Source: an uncultured beta proteobacterium (GTDB lineage Bacteria > Pseudomonadota > Gammaproteobacteria > Burkholderiales > Burkholderiaceae_C). From it: a DNA stretch of 64,000 nt. The notes under the pieces were generated by a model. It did not search any database and was not told the origin of the DNA. It saw only the letters and a program-made list of their open reading frames with translations. The translations under genes and the position numbers were made by a program. Below, piece after piece: positions 1 to 8,912 of the stretch; position 1 is the first letter of the stretch, and the number at the start of each line of letters is the position of its first letter. The stretch covers positions 1 to 64,000 of the forward strand of contig CAISLN010000087.1 of the NCBI GenBank assembly GCA_903886275.1, read 5' to 3'.

Positions 1-1
1 C

Positions 2-1540
2 CTATTCCCCGGTCTTGAAAATCCCCACCACGTCTTCGAGCTGAGCGGCCTGGTCTTGCAGGGACTGGGCGGCGGCGGCGGCTTGCTCCACCAGGGCGGC
101 GTTTTGCTGGGTGGCTTGGTTCATCTCGGTGATGGCCTGGTTGACGCGCGCGATGCCTTCGGTCTGTTGGCTGCTGGCCTGGGTGATGTTGCCCATGATG
201 TCGGTGACATGGCGGATGCTGTCCACGATCTCGGTCATGGTGGCGCCGGCATGGTGCACCAGGCCGGAGCCCGCATCCACCTTGGAAACAGAGTCGTCAA
301 TCAGCTTCTTGACTTCTTTGGCTGCCGCAGCCGAGCGCTGGGCGAGGCTGCGCACCTCGCTGGCCACCACGGCAAAGCCGCGGCCCTGCTCGCCAGCGCG
401 CGCCGCCTCCACCGCTGCGTTGAGGGCCAGGATATTGGTCTGAAAGGCAATGCCGTCGATGACGCCAATGATGTCCACAATCTTGCGCGACGATTGGTTG
501 ATGGATTCCATGGTGTGCACCACCTCGGCCACCACGGCACCGCCGCGCACGGCCACGGCCGAGGCCGACTGGGCCAGTTGGTTGGCGCGCCGCGCATCGT
601 GGGCGTTGTGGTTGACCGCGTCGGTCAGGCTCTGCATGGAGGCCGCCGTGTTTTCGAGCGTGCCGGCCTGCGCCTCGGTGCGCTGCGACAGGTCCATATT
701 GCCGCTGGCAATGTCGCGCGAGGCGCTGAAGATGGCGTCGGTGCCTTGGCGCACCTGGCGCACGATGCGGATCAGGCCCTGGTTCATCTCTTGCAGGGCG
801 CGCTGCAGTTCGCCCATCTCGTTGTGGGACTCCACCGCAAGGGTCTGGCTCAGGTCGCCTGCGGCAATGCCGCGCGCCACTTCTACGCCTCGCGAAAGGG
901 GCTTGGTCACCACGCGGTGTATGAAGGGGTAGATCAGCATCAGCACCGGAATGCTGGTCAAAAACGCGGCCAGTATCGCCTTCCAGCGCTGGTCGGCCAG
1001 GCCGGCATTGACCTTGTCCAGCGACACCTTCATGCTCACCGCACCCAGCACCGTGCCCTCGGGCACCAGATGGCAGCTGGTGCAGTCCTTGCCCAGGGAG
1101 TTCTTCAGGGCAATCACCGGGCGGATGGCGCGCAGGTATTCGCCGCTGGCATCGCTCTGTACCTCGATGGCCTCCTTGCCGCTTTGCAGGACTGCATTTT
1201 CTTGCGCGTCGGGTGTGGCGTCGTTCTTGGCATTGCCGGGGCCAAACAGCTTGCTGACATTGTCACCGCGCAGCACCCGCACATCGCGAATCGAGCCCAG
1301 CTGTTTGATCTGGTCCAGGAATACATCGCGCTGGCCCACGGTGCCCGTGACCATCATGCCGGTGAGGCCCGCCATGGTGGCCTTGTGCATGCTTAAAGAA
1401 AAGTCCTGCGCCTGCTCCAGCGCCGCCTGGCGCGACACATAGCCCTGCCAGACGATGACCCCTATCCAGACCACCAGCAGCGCTGCGGCAATGGTGGTGA
1501 GCAGTTGCACCCAGATTCTGGAGGAGGCCTGGCGATTCAT
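2..1540 (-). CDS. Methyl-accepting chemotaxis protein with a c-type heme motif in its sensor domain
   Basis: A 512-residue chemoreceptor that should signal to CheA/CheW from the inner membrane. Membrane segments lie at about residues 11-31 and 188-207 and flank a periplasmic sensor of about 155 residues. A HAMP linker follows at about 208-262, then a cytoplasmic signalling domain with the usual hairpin tip ([20 protein letters not shown]). The sensor contains CTSCH at residues 153-157, a canonical CxxCH heme c attachment site on the periplasmic side, just before TM2. Heme-bearing chemoreceptors are known in Geobacter, so redox, oxygen or NO sensing is plausible but inferred. No C-terminal CheR/CheB-tethering pentapeptide is present. 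The gene is complete, with its stop codon at the window edge. Confidence 0.93.
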   Translation of the reverse strand: MNRQASSRIWVQLLTTIAAALLVVWIGVIVWQGYVSRQAALEQAQDFSLSMHKATMAGLTGMMVTGTVGQRDVFLDQIKQLGSIRDVRVLRGDNVSKLFGPGNAKNDATPDAQENAVLQSGKEAIEVQSDASGEYLRAIRPVIALKNSLGKDCTSCHLVPEGTVLGAVSMKVSLDKVNAGLADQRWKAILAAFLTSIPVLMLIYPFIHRVVTKPLSRGVEVARGIAAGDLSQTLAVESHNEMGELQRALQEMNQGLIRIVRQVRQGTDAIFSASRDIASGNMDLSQRTEAQAGTLENTAASMQSLTDAVNHNAHDARRANQLAQSASAVAVRGGAVVAEVVHTMESINQSSRKIVDIIGVIDGIAFQTNILALNAAVEAARAGEQGRGFAVVASEVRSLAQRSAAAAKEVKKLIDDSVSKVDAGSGLVHHAGATMTEIVDSIRHVTDIMGNITQASSQQTEGIARVNQAITEMNQATQQNAALVEQAAAAAQSLQDQAAQLEDVVGIFKTGE

Positions 1541-1792
1541 ACGTTGATGTTCCTTGGTGATGCCCCCTGTAGCGGCAATGTTGTGCAGAAGTATCTCACC
1601 TTGGTTCTGCGGCCATGCGCGGATTTGCAGGCCTTGAAGCGGCTGTGCGAACTGTGGTGCAAACCCCGCCTACGCCACTTAGCGTATTCCCTTGGTGGCC
1701 GTCTTTTTTTACATTGGACCCATCGCCAGCCACACCGGTTTACCTGCTGACTGGCGACCGCTGATCTGTCTATCAACTCCGGAGCAACATAA

Positions 1793-3055
1793 ATGCAACG
1801 TCGATTTACCCTCAAGGCACTCACCGCTGCCGTCGCCCTCAGCACCCTGGGCCTCGTGCCAGCGTACGCCGCCGACACCATCAAGGTCGGCATTTTGCAC
1901 AGCCTCTCGGGCACCATGGCCATCTCGGAAACCGTGTTAAAAGACACCGTGTTGATGGCCATTGAGGAGATCAACGCCAAGGGCGGCGTGCTGGGCAAGA
2001 AGCTCGAACCCGTGGTGGTGGACCCCGCTTCCAACTGGCCCTTGTTTGCCGAAAAGACCAAGCAACTGCTCACGCAAGACAAGGTCGCCGTCATCTTCGG
2101 TTGCTGGACCTCGGTGTCGCGCAAGTCGGTGTTGCCAGTGGTGGAAGAATTGAACGGCCTGCTGTTCTACCCGGTGCAGTACGAAGGTGAAGAGCTCTCC
2201 AAGAACGTGTTCTACACCGGTGCGGCTCCCAACCAGCAAGCCATCCCCGCAGTCGATTACCTGATGAGCAAAGAAGGCGGCGGCGCCAAGCGTTGGGTGC
2301 TGCTGGGCACCGACTATGTCTACCCCCGCACCACCAACAAGATCCTGCGCGCCTACCTGAAATCCAAGGGCGTCAAAGACACCGACATCGACGAGAAGTA
2401 CACCCCCTTTGGTCACAGCGATTACCAAACCATCGTGGCCGACATCAAGAAGTTCTCTGCCGGTGGCAAGACCGCTGTGGTCTCCACCATCAACGGCGAC
2501 TCCAACGTGCCCTTCTACAAGGAACTCGGCAACGCCGGCCTGAAGGCCAAGGACGTGCCCGTGGTGGCCTTCTCGGTCGGTGAAGAAGAGCTGCGCGGTG
2601 TGGACACCAAGCCCCTGGTCGGCCACCTGGCTGCCTGGAACTATTTCATGAGCCTGAAGAATCCGACCAACAGCGAGTTCATCAAGAAGTGGAGCGACTA
2701 CGCCCGGGTCAAGGGCATTGCCGGTCACAAGGACAAGCCTTTGACCAACGACCCGATGGAAGCCACCTACATCGGCATCAATATGTGGAAGCAGGCCGTT
2801 GAGAAGGCCAAGTCCACCGACACCGACAAGGTGATCGCCGCCATGGCCGGCCAGACCTTCAAGGCACCGAGCGGCATCGTGAGCAAGATGGACGAGAAGA
2901 ACCACCACCTGCACAAGTCGGTGTTCATCGGCGAAATCAAGGCCGACGGCCAGTTCAATGTGGTGTGGAAGACACCCGGCCCGGTGAAAGCCAAGCCCTG
3001 GTCTCCCTTCATCGAAGGCAACGACAAGAAGCCTGACGAGCCTGTAGCGAAGTAA
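1793..3055 (+). CDS. urtA: Urea ABC transporter, periplasmic urea-binding protein
   Basis: A 420-residue substrate-binding protein of the branched-chain amino acid/amide family that captures urea in the periplasm for UrtBCDE. A Sec signal peptide runs to about residue 27 (ends AYAA). The mature protein begins DTIKVGILHSLSGTMAIS, typical of UrtA, and length and order match the family. GGAG lies at 1781-1784 before the ATG. It is the first gene of urtABCDE and is separated from urtB by two strong hairpins, which would let it be expressed above the membrane components. The roughly 250 bases upstream hold the promoter; I could not identify a convincing NtrC or sigma-54 site there. Confidence 0.95.
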   Translation: MQRRFTLKALTAAVALSTLGLVPAYAADTIKVGILHSLSGTMAISETVLKDTVLMAIEEINAKGGVLGKKLEPVVVDPASNWPLFAEKTKQLLTQDKVAVIFGCWTSVSRKSVLPVVEELNGLLFYPVQYEGEELSKNVFYTGAAPNQQAIPAVDYLMSKEGGGAKRWVLLGTDYVYPRTTNKILRAYLKSKGVKDTDIDEKYTPFGHSDYQTIVADIKKFSAGGKTAVVSTINGDSNVPFYKELGNAGLKAKDVPVVAFSVGEEELRGVDTKPLVGHLAAWNYFMSLKNPTNSEFIKKWSDYARVKGIAGHKDKPLTNDPMEATYIGINMWKQAVEKAKSTDTDKVIAAMAGQTFKAPSGIVSKMDEKNHHLHKSVFIGEIKADGQFNVVWKTPGPVKAKPWSPFIEGNDKKPDEPVAK

Positions 3056-3065
3056 GAAGCTTCCC

Positions 3066-3114
3066 ATCGCCACGCAATGTGGCGATCCAGGGTGCCAGCC
3101 GCTTGCGGCTGGCA
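3066..3114 (+). promoter_or_regulatory. Two tandem hairpins between urtA and urtB
   Basis: Two perfect stem-loops lie back to back. The first pairs ATCGCCAC (3066-3073) with GTGGCGAT (3079-3086) across a 5-base loop. The second pairs TGCCAGCCGC (3093-3102) with GCGGCTGGCA (3105-3114) across 2 bases. No T-run follows, so these look like 3'-end stabilisers or partial attenuators rather than complete terminators. Such structures often follow the binding-protein gene of ABC operons. Confidence 0.75.
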
Positions 3115-3162
3115 TATCTCTTGCGAAGCGCCTGTAGCCCAACAAAATTTCCTATTGCACCT

Positions 3163-4725
3163 ATGCGAAACCTATTAGCCATCGCTGCCCTGCTGCTGTG
3201 CGCCACTGCGCAGGCACTGACTGCCGACCAAGCGCAGGAAATTGCCGTGGGCGAGGGCGATGCGCGAATCGCGGCGCTGCACGGCGCAGTGGCCAAACCC
3301 GATGAGAAGACCGTCGCCTTCATTCAGGCACTGTCCGAAGATGCCGTCAAACTGGTGGCCGGCAAGCCCGTCATCGTGAACGGCGACAAGGCCCTAGACC
3401 CGGTGAGCGGCATGGCCATGGCCCTGCCAGAGGGTGCCGAAGACGTGATGAACAACAACCGCATGCATGGCGAGTTGGACAATGCGCTGGCCGCGCTCAA
3501 GCTGCTGTCACCCGATGACTCTGTGCGCCGCGCCGCCATCAAGACCCTGCAGGGCCATGTCGATGAGAGCGGCCTGGCGCTGCTCGACAAGGCCTTTGCG
3601 CAGGAGCCTGTGGCCGAGCTAAAAGACCAAATTGGCCTGCTGCGCGCCGCTGCCTTGTTGAGCAGCCCCGACAAGGCCAAGCGCCTGCAGGCCGCTTCCC
3701 TCCTGGGCCAAAGCGCACAGGCCGCCACCAAGACACTGCTGGTGGAGCGCCTGCAGGTCGAGACAGAAGGTGACGTCAAGGCCGCGCTGCAATTTAGCCT
3801 GTCCAAGGTCGAGTCGCGCCTGGCCTGGGGCGACCGCTTGGGCGCAATTTTTAGCGGCATCAGCTTAGGCAGCATCCTGCTCTTGGTGGCACTCGGCCTG
3901 GCCATCACCTATGGCCTGATGGGCGTGATCAACATGGCGCACGGCGAGCTGATGATGATCGGCGCCTACGCCACCTATGTGGTGCAGGGCCTGTTTCAGA
4001 AATACCTTCCCGGCGCCTTCGACTGGTATTTGCTGGCCTCGGTGCCGGTGGCCTTTATGGCCTCGGCCCTGGTGGGCGCGGCGCTGGAGCGCAGCGTGAT
4101 CCGCTTTCTCTACGGCCGCCCGTTGGAGACCCTGCTGGCCACCTGGGGTATCAGCCTGGTGCTGATGCAGGCCGTGCGCAGCCTCTTTGGCGCGCAAAAC
4201 GTGGGCGTGGAAAACCCGAGCTGGATGAGCGGCGGGGTGCAGCTGATGGGCAATCTCTCCCTGCCCTATAACCGCTTGGTCATCGTCGGCTTTGCCCTCT
4301 TCGTGCTGGGTGCCGTGTCCTTCCTGATCGGCAAGACGCGCTTGGGTCTGTTTGTGCGCGGCGTCACGCAAAACCGCGCCATCGCTTCTTGCATGGGCGT
4401 CAACACCGCGCGCATAGACACCTATGCCTTTGCGCTGGGTTCGGGCATTGCGGGACTTGCCGGCTGCGCCTTAAGCCAGGTCGGCAACGTGGGCCCGGAC
4501 CTGGGCCAGGGCTATATCGTGGACGCCTTTATGGTGGTGGTGCTGGGCGGTGTGGGCCAATTGGCCGGCACCGTCTATGCCGCGCTGGGCCTGGGCATCC
4601 TCAACAAGTTTCTGGAGGGCTGGACCGGTGCGGTACTGGCCAAAATTGCGGTGCTGATTTTCATCATCGTGTTCATACAAAAACGACCGCAAGGCATCTT
4701 TGCCGTGAAAGGACGGGAGGCATGA
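3163..4725 (+). CDS. urtB: Urea ABC transporter permease UrtB
   Basis: A membrane permease of the LivH type, 520 residues from the ATG at 3163. An in-frame ATG at 3079 would add 28 residues but lies inside the upstream hairpin, and the 3163 start gives a clean signal-like segment (MRNLLAIAALLLCATAQA). The first 230 or so residues are a hydrophilic periplasmic extension of alpha-helical repeats, characteristic of UrtB. The rest is hydrophobic with the permease motif region INMAHGELMMIGAY. It forms the urea channel with UrtC. Its stop overlaps the urtC start, indicating translational coupling. Confidence 0.94.
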   Translation: MRNLLAIAALLLCATAQALTADQAQEIAVGEGDARIAALHGAVAKPDEKTVAFIQALSEDAVKLVAGKPVIVNGDKALDPVSGMAMALPEGAEDVMNNNRMHGELDNALAALKLLSPDDSVRRAAIKTLQGHVDESGLALLDKAFAQEPVAELKDQIGLLRAAALLSSPDKAKRLQAASLLGQSAQAATKTLLVERLQVETEGDVKAALQFSLSKVESRLAWGDRLGAIFSGISLGSILLLVALGLAITYGLMGVINMAHGELMMIGAYATYVVQGLFQKYLPGAFDWYLLASVPVAFMASALVGAALERSVIRFLYGRPLETLLATWGISLVLMQAVRSLFGAQNVGVENPSWMSGGVQLMGNLSLPYNRLVIVGFALFVLGAVSFLIGKTRLGLFVRGVTQNRAIASCMGVNTARIDTYAFALGSGIAGLAGCALSQVGNVGPDLGQGYIVDAFMVVVLGGVGQLAGTVYAALGLGILNKFLEGWTGAVLAKIAVLIFIIVFIQKRPQGIFAVKGREA

Positions 4726-5828
4726 TGCCCGCTATCCAAATGCCCACCCAGGCACCTCTGCTCAGCCGCACCGGCTGGACTGCCTTTGTCGTTGCGCTGA
4801 TCTTGCTGTGTGCCTTGGTGCCGCTGCTCAATTTGGTGATCCCGGCCGACAGCTTCTTTCACATGAGCGACTTTGCCGTGGGCCTGATTGCCAAGATCAT
4901 GTGCTACGCCATCTGCGCCCTGGCCATGGATTTGATCTGGGGTTTTACCGGCATTTTGTCGCTGGGCCATGGGCTGTTCTTTGCCCTGGGTGGCTATGCC
5001 ATGGGCATGTATTTGATGCGCCAGATCGGGCTGGACGGCAACTACAAAAGCGAGCTGCCCGACTTCATGGTGTTCCTGGATTGGAAGACCCTGCCCTGGC
5101 ACTGGTTCTTCAGCGGCAGCTTGCTGGCAACGCTGATTCTGGTGGTGCTGGTGCCGGGTGTGGTGGCCCTGGTGTTTGGCTACTTTGCTTTTCGCTCGCG
5201 CATCAAGGGCGTGTATTTCTCCATCATCACCCAGGCCCTGACCTTTGCCGCCATGCTGCTGTTCTTTCGCAATGAGACCGGTTTTGGCGGCAACAATGGC
5301 TTCACCGATTTCAAGCGCATTTTGAATATTCCGATCGCCACCCCGAGCATGCGCATGACGCTGTTTGTGTTGACCTCGGCCACGCTCCTGTCCTTCTTTT
5401 TGCTGGGCAAATGGTTGGTGGGCAGCAAGTACGGCCGCGTGCTGCAGGCCATTCGCGACGCGGAAACCCGCGTCATGTTCAGCGGCTATTCGCCCCTGGG
5501 CTACAAGCTCAGCATCTGGGTGCTGTCGGCCATGATGTGCGGCGTGGCCGGTGCGCTCTATGTGCCGCAGGTGGGCATCATCAACCCCAGCGAAATGAGT
5601 CCGGCCAATTCCATAGAGATTGCCATTTGGGCGGCCGTAGGTGGACGCGCCACGCTGATCGGTCCGATCCTGGGCGCCTTCATTGTCAACGGCGCCAAGA
5701 GCTGGCTGACCGTGACCTATCCGGAATTCTGGCTCTACTTTTTGGGTGCGCTGTTTATCGGTGTCACGCTGTATCTGCCCGATGGGGTGGTGGGGCTGGT
5801 GAAGAAATTGAAGGGAGGGAAGGCATGA
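4722..5828 (+). CDS. urtC: Urea ABC transporter permease UrtC
   Basis: A LivM-type permease of 368 residues, the second transmembrane subunit of the urea importer. Two adjacent in-frame ATGs at 4722 and 4725 overlap the urtB stop; either could be used. The protein has many hydrophobic segments and the family motif FTGILSLGHGLFFALGGYAM. It overlaps urtD by 4 bases (ATGA). An open frame continues upstream through urtB but codes nothing recognisable, so the longer start is rejected. Confidence 0.94.
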   Translation: MMPAIQMPTQAPLLSRTGWTAFVVALILLCALVPLLNLVIPADSFFHMSDFAVGLIAKIMCYAICALAMDLIWGFTGILSLGHGLFFALGGYAMGMYLMRQIGLDGNYKSELPDFMVFLDWKTLPWHWFFSGSLLATLILVVLVPGVVALVFGYFAFRSRIKGVYFSIITQALTFAAMLLFFRNETGFGGNNGFTDFKRILNIPIATPSMRMTLFVLTSATLLSFFLLGKWLVGSKYGRVLQAIRDAETRVMFSGYSPLGYKLSIWVLSAMMCGVAGALYVPQVGIINPSEMSPANSIEIAIWAAVGGRATLIGPILGAFIVNGAKSWLTVTYPEFWLYFLGALFIGVTLYLPDGVVGLVKKLKGGKA

Positions 5829-6706
5829 CGCCCGAACTGATGGAATTGGGCGCCAAGAGGGTGGAAGCCCGCATGGCAGCGCTGGCTGCCAAGTCCGGCA
5901 ACACGGAATCTGGCGGCCGCAGCGCAGGCTTTGGGCGGCTCAAGCAGGGTGACGAGGTGGACGTCACCCACGGCCGCATCCTGTACCTGGAAAGCGTCAA
6001 CGTCAGCTTTGACGGCTTCAAGGCCATCAACAACCTCTCCTTGGACATTGCACCGGGTGAGCTGCGCTGCATCATCGGGCCCAACGGCGCGGGTAAGACC
6101 ACGATGATGGACATCATCACCGGCAAGACCAGGCCCGACAGCGGCACGGTTTTTTTCGGCAGCACGATTGACCTGCTGCGCTATACCGAGCCGCAGATTG
6201 CCCAGCTCGGCATTGGCCGCAAGTTCCAAAAGCCCACGGTGTTCGAGAACCTCAGCGTGTTCGAGAACCTGGAGCTGGCGCTGAAGATGGACAAGCGCGT
6301 TCCTGCCTCCATGTGGTTCAAGCTGGACTCGAAGCAGAGCGACCGCTTGGCCGAGATGCTGCACACGATTCATTTGGCCGACTCGGTTACGCGCCAGGCG
6401 GGTAATTTGAGCCATGGGCAAAAGCAGTGGCTGGAAATTGGCATGCTCTTGATGCAAGACCCCAAGCTCTTGCTTTTGGATGAGCCGGTGGCCGGCATGA
6501 CCGATGAGGAAACCGAGCGCACGGCCGAGCTATTTTTGTCGCTCAAGGGCAAGCATTCGCTGATGGTGGTGGAGCACGATATGGGCTTCATCAACACCAT
6601 CTCTGACATCGTGACGGTGTTGTGTGATGGCTCGGTGTTGGCGCAGGGGACACTGGCGCAGGTGCAAAGCGATGAGCGCGTGATTGAAGTCTATTTGGGT
6701 CGCTAG
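5825..6706 (+). CDS. urtD: Urea ABC transporter ATP-binding protein UrtD
   Basis: A cytoplasmic ATPase of 293 residues from ATG 5825, which overlaps the urtC stop. The ABC domain begins at about residue 50 with Walker A GPNGAGKTTMM, signature LSHGQKQWLEIGM and Walker B LLLLDEPVAGM. This is the LivG-like subunit that pairs with UrtE. An N-terminal stretch of about 45 residues precedes the ABC fold and has no obvious motif. It is followed by urtE after 2 bases. Confidence 0.94.
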   Translation: MTPELMELGAKRVEARMAALAAKSGNTESGGRSAGFGRLKQGDEVDVTHGRILYLESVNVSFDGFKAINNLSLDIAPGELRCIIGPNGAGKTTMMDIITGKTRPDSGTVFFGSTIDLLRYTEPQIAQLGIGRKFQKPTVFENLSVFENLELALKMDKRVPASMWFKLDSKQSDRLAEMLHTIHLADSVTRQAGNLSHGQKQWLEIGMLLMQDPKLLLLDEPVAGMTDEETERTAELFLSLKGKHSLMVVEHDMGFINTISDIVTVLCDGSVLAQGTLAQVQSDERVIEVYLGR

Positions 6707-6708
6707 CC

Positions 6709-7407
6709 ATGTCCATACTCGAAGTAAAAAACGTCAACCAATATTACGGTGGCTCCCACATCCTGCGCGACGTCAGTCTCACCGCAGAGCTCGGAAAAAT
6801 AACCGTGATCCTGGGCCGCAACGGCGTGGGAAAAACCACGCTGCTCAAATCCATGATGGGCCTGGTGCCCATCAAAAACGGCTCGATTGAGCTCGAAGGC
6901 AAGGCCATCCAAGGCCACACGCCCTACGAGCGCGCCAGAGCCGGCATAGGCTTTGTTCCGCAGGGCCGCGAAATATTTTCCAAGCTCACGGTGCTGGAAA
7001 ACCTGCACATGGGCCTGGCCTACAAAAAGGCCGGTACACCCGTACCCGAAGAACTCTACGAGCTGTTTCCGGTGCTCAAGCAGATGCTGGGTCGCCGTGG
7101 CGGTGACCTGTCTGGCGGGCAGCAGCAGCAACTGGCCATCGCCCGCGCATTGGCCGCTAAACCGAAGGTGCTGATCCTGGATGAGCCTACCGAGGGCATA
7201 CAGCCCAGCATCATCAAGGACATTGGCCGCGTTATCCGCATGCTGGCCGACCGGGGCGACATGGCCATCGTGCTGGTGGAGCAGTATTACGACTTTGCAC
7301 AGGAGTTGGCCGACGACTATGTGGTGATGGAGCGCGGCGCCGTGCTGGCGCGCGGCAAGGGCCAGAACATGGAGATCGACGGCGTGCGCGGCCTGGTCGC
7401 TATTTAA
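6709..7407 (+). CDS. urtE: Urea ABC transporter ATP-binding protein UrtE
   Basis: A 232-residue LivF-type ATPase, the second nucleotide-binding subunit of the urea importer. Walker A is GRNGVGKTTLL, signature LSGGQQQQLAIARAL and Walker B LILDEPTEGIQPS, the last being typical of UrtE/LivF. It is the last gene of the urt operon. In many related genomes urease genes follow directly on the same strand; here ubiC comes next and ureD lies beyond it on the opposite strand. Confidence 0.95.
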   Translation: MSILEVKNVNQYYGGSHILRDVSLTAELGKITVILGRNGVGKTTLLKSMMGLVPIKNGSIELEGKAIQGHTPYERARAGIGFVPQGREIFSKLTVLENLHMGLAYKKAGTPVPEELYELFPVLKQMLGRRGGDLSGGQQQQLAIARALAAKPKVLILDEPTEGIQPSIIKDIGRVIRMLADRGDMAIVLVEQYYDFAQELADDYVVMERGAVLARGKGQNMEIDGVRGLVAI

Positions 7408-7551
7408 AACAGACAGCTCCCGCGCACATCACCCACCTGTTCCTCGCATGGTGGCGCGCCCCATCAGAGGCTTCAGAGTTTTCGCCTATGCTGTGGCGCA
7501 TGAAAATGTTTTGCCCTGCGGCCAAGGCCCGCCTTCTCCGTTGCCTGCACC

Positions 7552-8064
7552 ATGCGCAGTGACCCCGGTTTGCAATTCTGGCTGCAGGCCGAGGGCTCGC
7601 TGACGGCACGCCTGCGCCAGTTCGGGCCTGTGCAGGTGCAGGTGCAGCGCCAGGGTCACATGGCGCTGTGGGTACCCGAGCAACAGGATGTGCGCCAGCG
7701 CGGCGGCTATGTGCGCGAGGTGGTGCTGCTGCTCAATGGCCGCCCGGCCGTCTGGGCCCGCAGTGTCACCTCCATGGCTGCCAGCAGAGGCCCCTGGCGC
7801 GCCCTGCAGGGCCTGGGCACAAGGCCACTGGCCGAGCTGCTGTTTGCGGCCAGGCCGGTGGCGCGTGCGCCGCTGCGCCTGCAGCAACTGCAGCCCAGCG
7901 GTGCCATGCAAAGCCATATCCGGCGCCAATGGTTGCAACTGGCGCAGCGCAGCCCGCAGGAGGGCGTTCCGCAATGGGCGCGCAGCTCGGTGTTCTGGCA
8001 CCGGGGCCACGCCCTGCGCGTGATGGAGGCCTTCTCGCCCTGGGTGGGCGCGCTGGCTTTCTGA
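7552..8064 (+). CDS. ubiC: Chorismate--pyruvate lyase
   Basis: A 170-residue protein resembling UbiC, which cleaves chorismate to 4-hydroxybenzoate and pyruvate as the first committed step of ubiquinone synthesis. Family hallmarks visible are an N-terminal LRQFGP segment, the central VREVVLLLNGRPAVWARSV block, PLAELLF, and the late WARSSVFW segment. Length agrees with the family. It lies 144 bases after urtE and converges on ureD with a 17-base gap. Its ubiquinone role is unrelated to the flanking nitrogen genes. Confidence 0.85.
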   Translation: MRSDPGLQFWLQAEGSLTARLRQFGPVQVQVQRQGHMALWVPEQQDVRQRGGYVREVVLLLNGRPAVWARSVTSMAASRGPWRALQGLGTRPLAELLFAARPVARAPLRLQQLQPSGAMQSHIRRQWLQLAQRSPQEGVPQWARSSVFWHRGHALRVMEAFSPWVGALAF

Positions 8065-8081
8065 ACGCGGGCCCAGTCGAA

Positions 8082-8912
8082 CTACATGGCCCAGATGCGC
8101 GGATTGCAATCGGGCAACTGCCACAGCTCCTGGCGCCAGGCATTGCGCACCGCGCGCAGCAACTGCATGGCGGGCTCCACCAGCGGCGCCAGGGCGCGCA
8201 CCACGATCACCTGCGGGTTGGGGCTGGTGGCACCGGCCGTGGCGGCGAGTTCGCTGTTGGCGATCAGCTCGCGGGCTATGTCCAACGCCCGCTGCTTGCG
8301 GGTGCGGTCCAGCTTGGCTCCGGCCACAAAGAACAGGCTGGCCATGCAGCGCGCACCACAGAGGCCGGTGGGGCCGTCCATCAAGCGGGCATCCGAGGCG
8401 TCGATGCGGCCGCGCTCCAGCCAGACGCCGGGCACTTCGATATGTTGGGCAAAACTGCCCTTCACAAAGGGCAGCTTGGCGTTGGGAAGGCCCAAGGCGG
8501 TGAGGTCCCAGCCCAGCAGTTCTGCGCCTGGTTCGAACGACATGACGAGGCGGTTCTCGGCATGGCAATCGTTGTAGCAAAGCGCCTCCAGCGGCAGCCA
8601 TTCCAGACGTGAATCTGCTTGCAGCTTGATGCGCGTGGTCTGCAACGCCAGCGGGCCGTCCGATCGGTAAAAGCGTGTGGCACCCGGTGTGGTGACCAGT
8701 CCATGGGTGTGGCTTGCGGCCTGCACCGCAATGTCCAAGGTGTCGCCGCCCACCAACCCGCCCGGTGGATGCACCAGCACGTTGTGGCAGATGCTGTCCC
8801 CTTCGGGGTACAGGCTTTGCAGAATGCGCAAGGGGCCGCTGTGTTCGTGGCGTGCCACCACGCGCTCGCCACGGCGCTCGTAGGCCAGGTTCAGGTTGGC
8901 CTGCCAGCTCAT
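8082..8912 (-). CDS. ureD: Urease accessory protein UreD
   Basis: A 276-residue protein matching UreD/UreH, the scaffold that docks UreF and UreG on urease during nickel insertion. Typical blocks are HPPGGLVGGDTLDI, TTPGATRFYRS and LEWLPLEALCYNDC. It appears intact. Its ATG overlaps the stop of the M20 peptidase gene by 4 bases, so it is translationally coupled at the end of the gntR-puuE operon. Urease structural genes (ureABC) and ureEFG are not in the window, which is unusual because ureD normally leads the urease operon. Product call is firm; its presence in a purine-degradation operon is the odd feature. Confidence 0.92.
   Translation of the reverse strand: MSWQANLNLAYERRGERVVARHEHSGPLRILQSLYPEGDSICHNVLVHPPGGLVGGDTLDIAVQAASHTHGLVTTPGATRFYRSDGPLALQTTRIKLQADSRLEWLPLEALCYNDCHAENRLVMSFEPGAELLGWDLTALGLPNAKLPFVKGSFAQHIEVPGVWLERGRIDASDARLMDGPTGLCGARCMASLFFVAGAKLDRTRKQRALDIARELIANSELAATAGATSPNPQVIVVRALAPLVEPAMQLLRAVRNAWRQELWQLPDCNPRIWAM

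Noticed and set aside
56..1396. Long open frame on the plus strand across the first chemoreceptor
   Set aside because: It is the high-GC antisense shadow of an unmistakable chemoreceptor; the translation is His/Gly/Ala-rich without any family feature.
1541..1792. NtrC/sigma-54 promoter for urtA
   Set aside because: I looked for the -24/-12 elements and found no convincing match.
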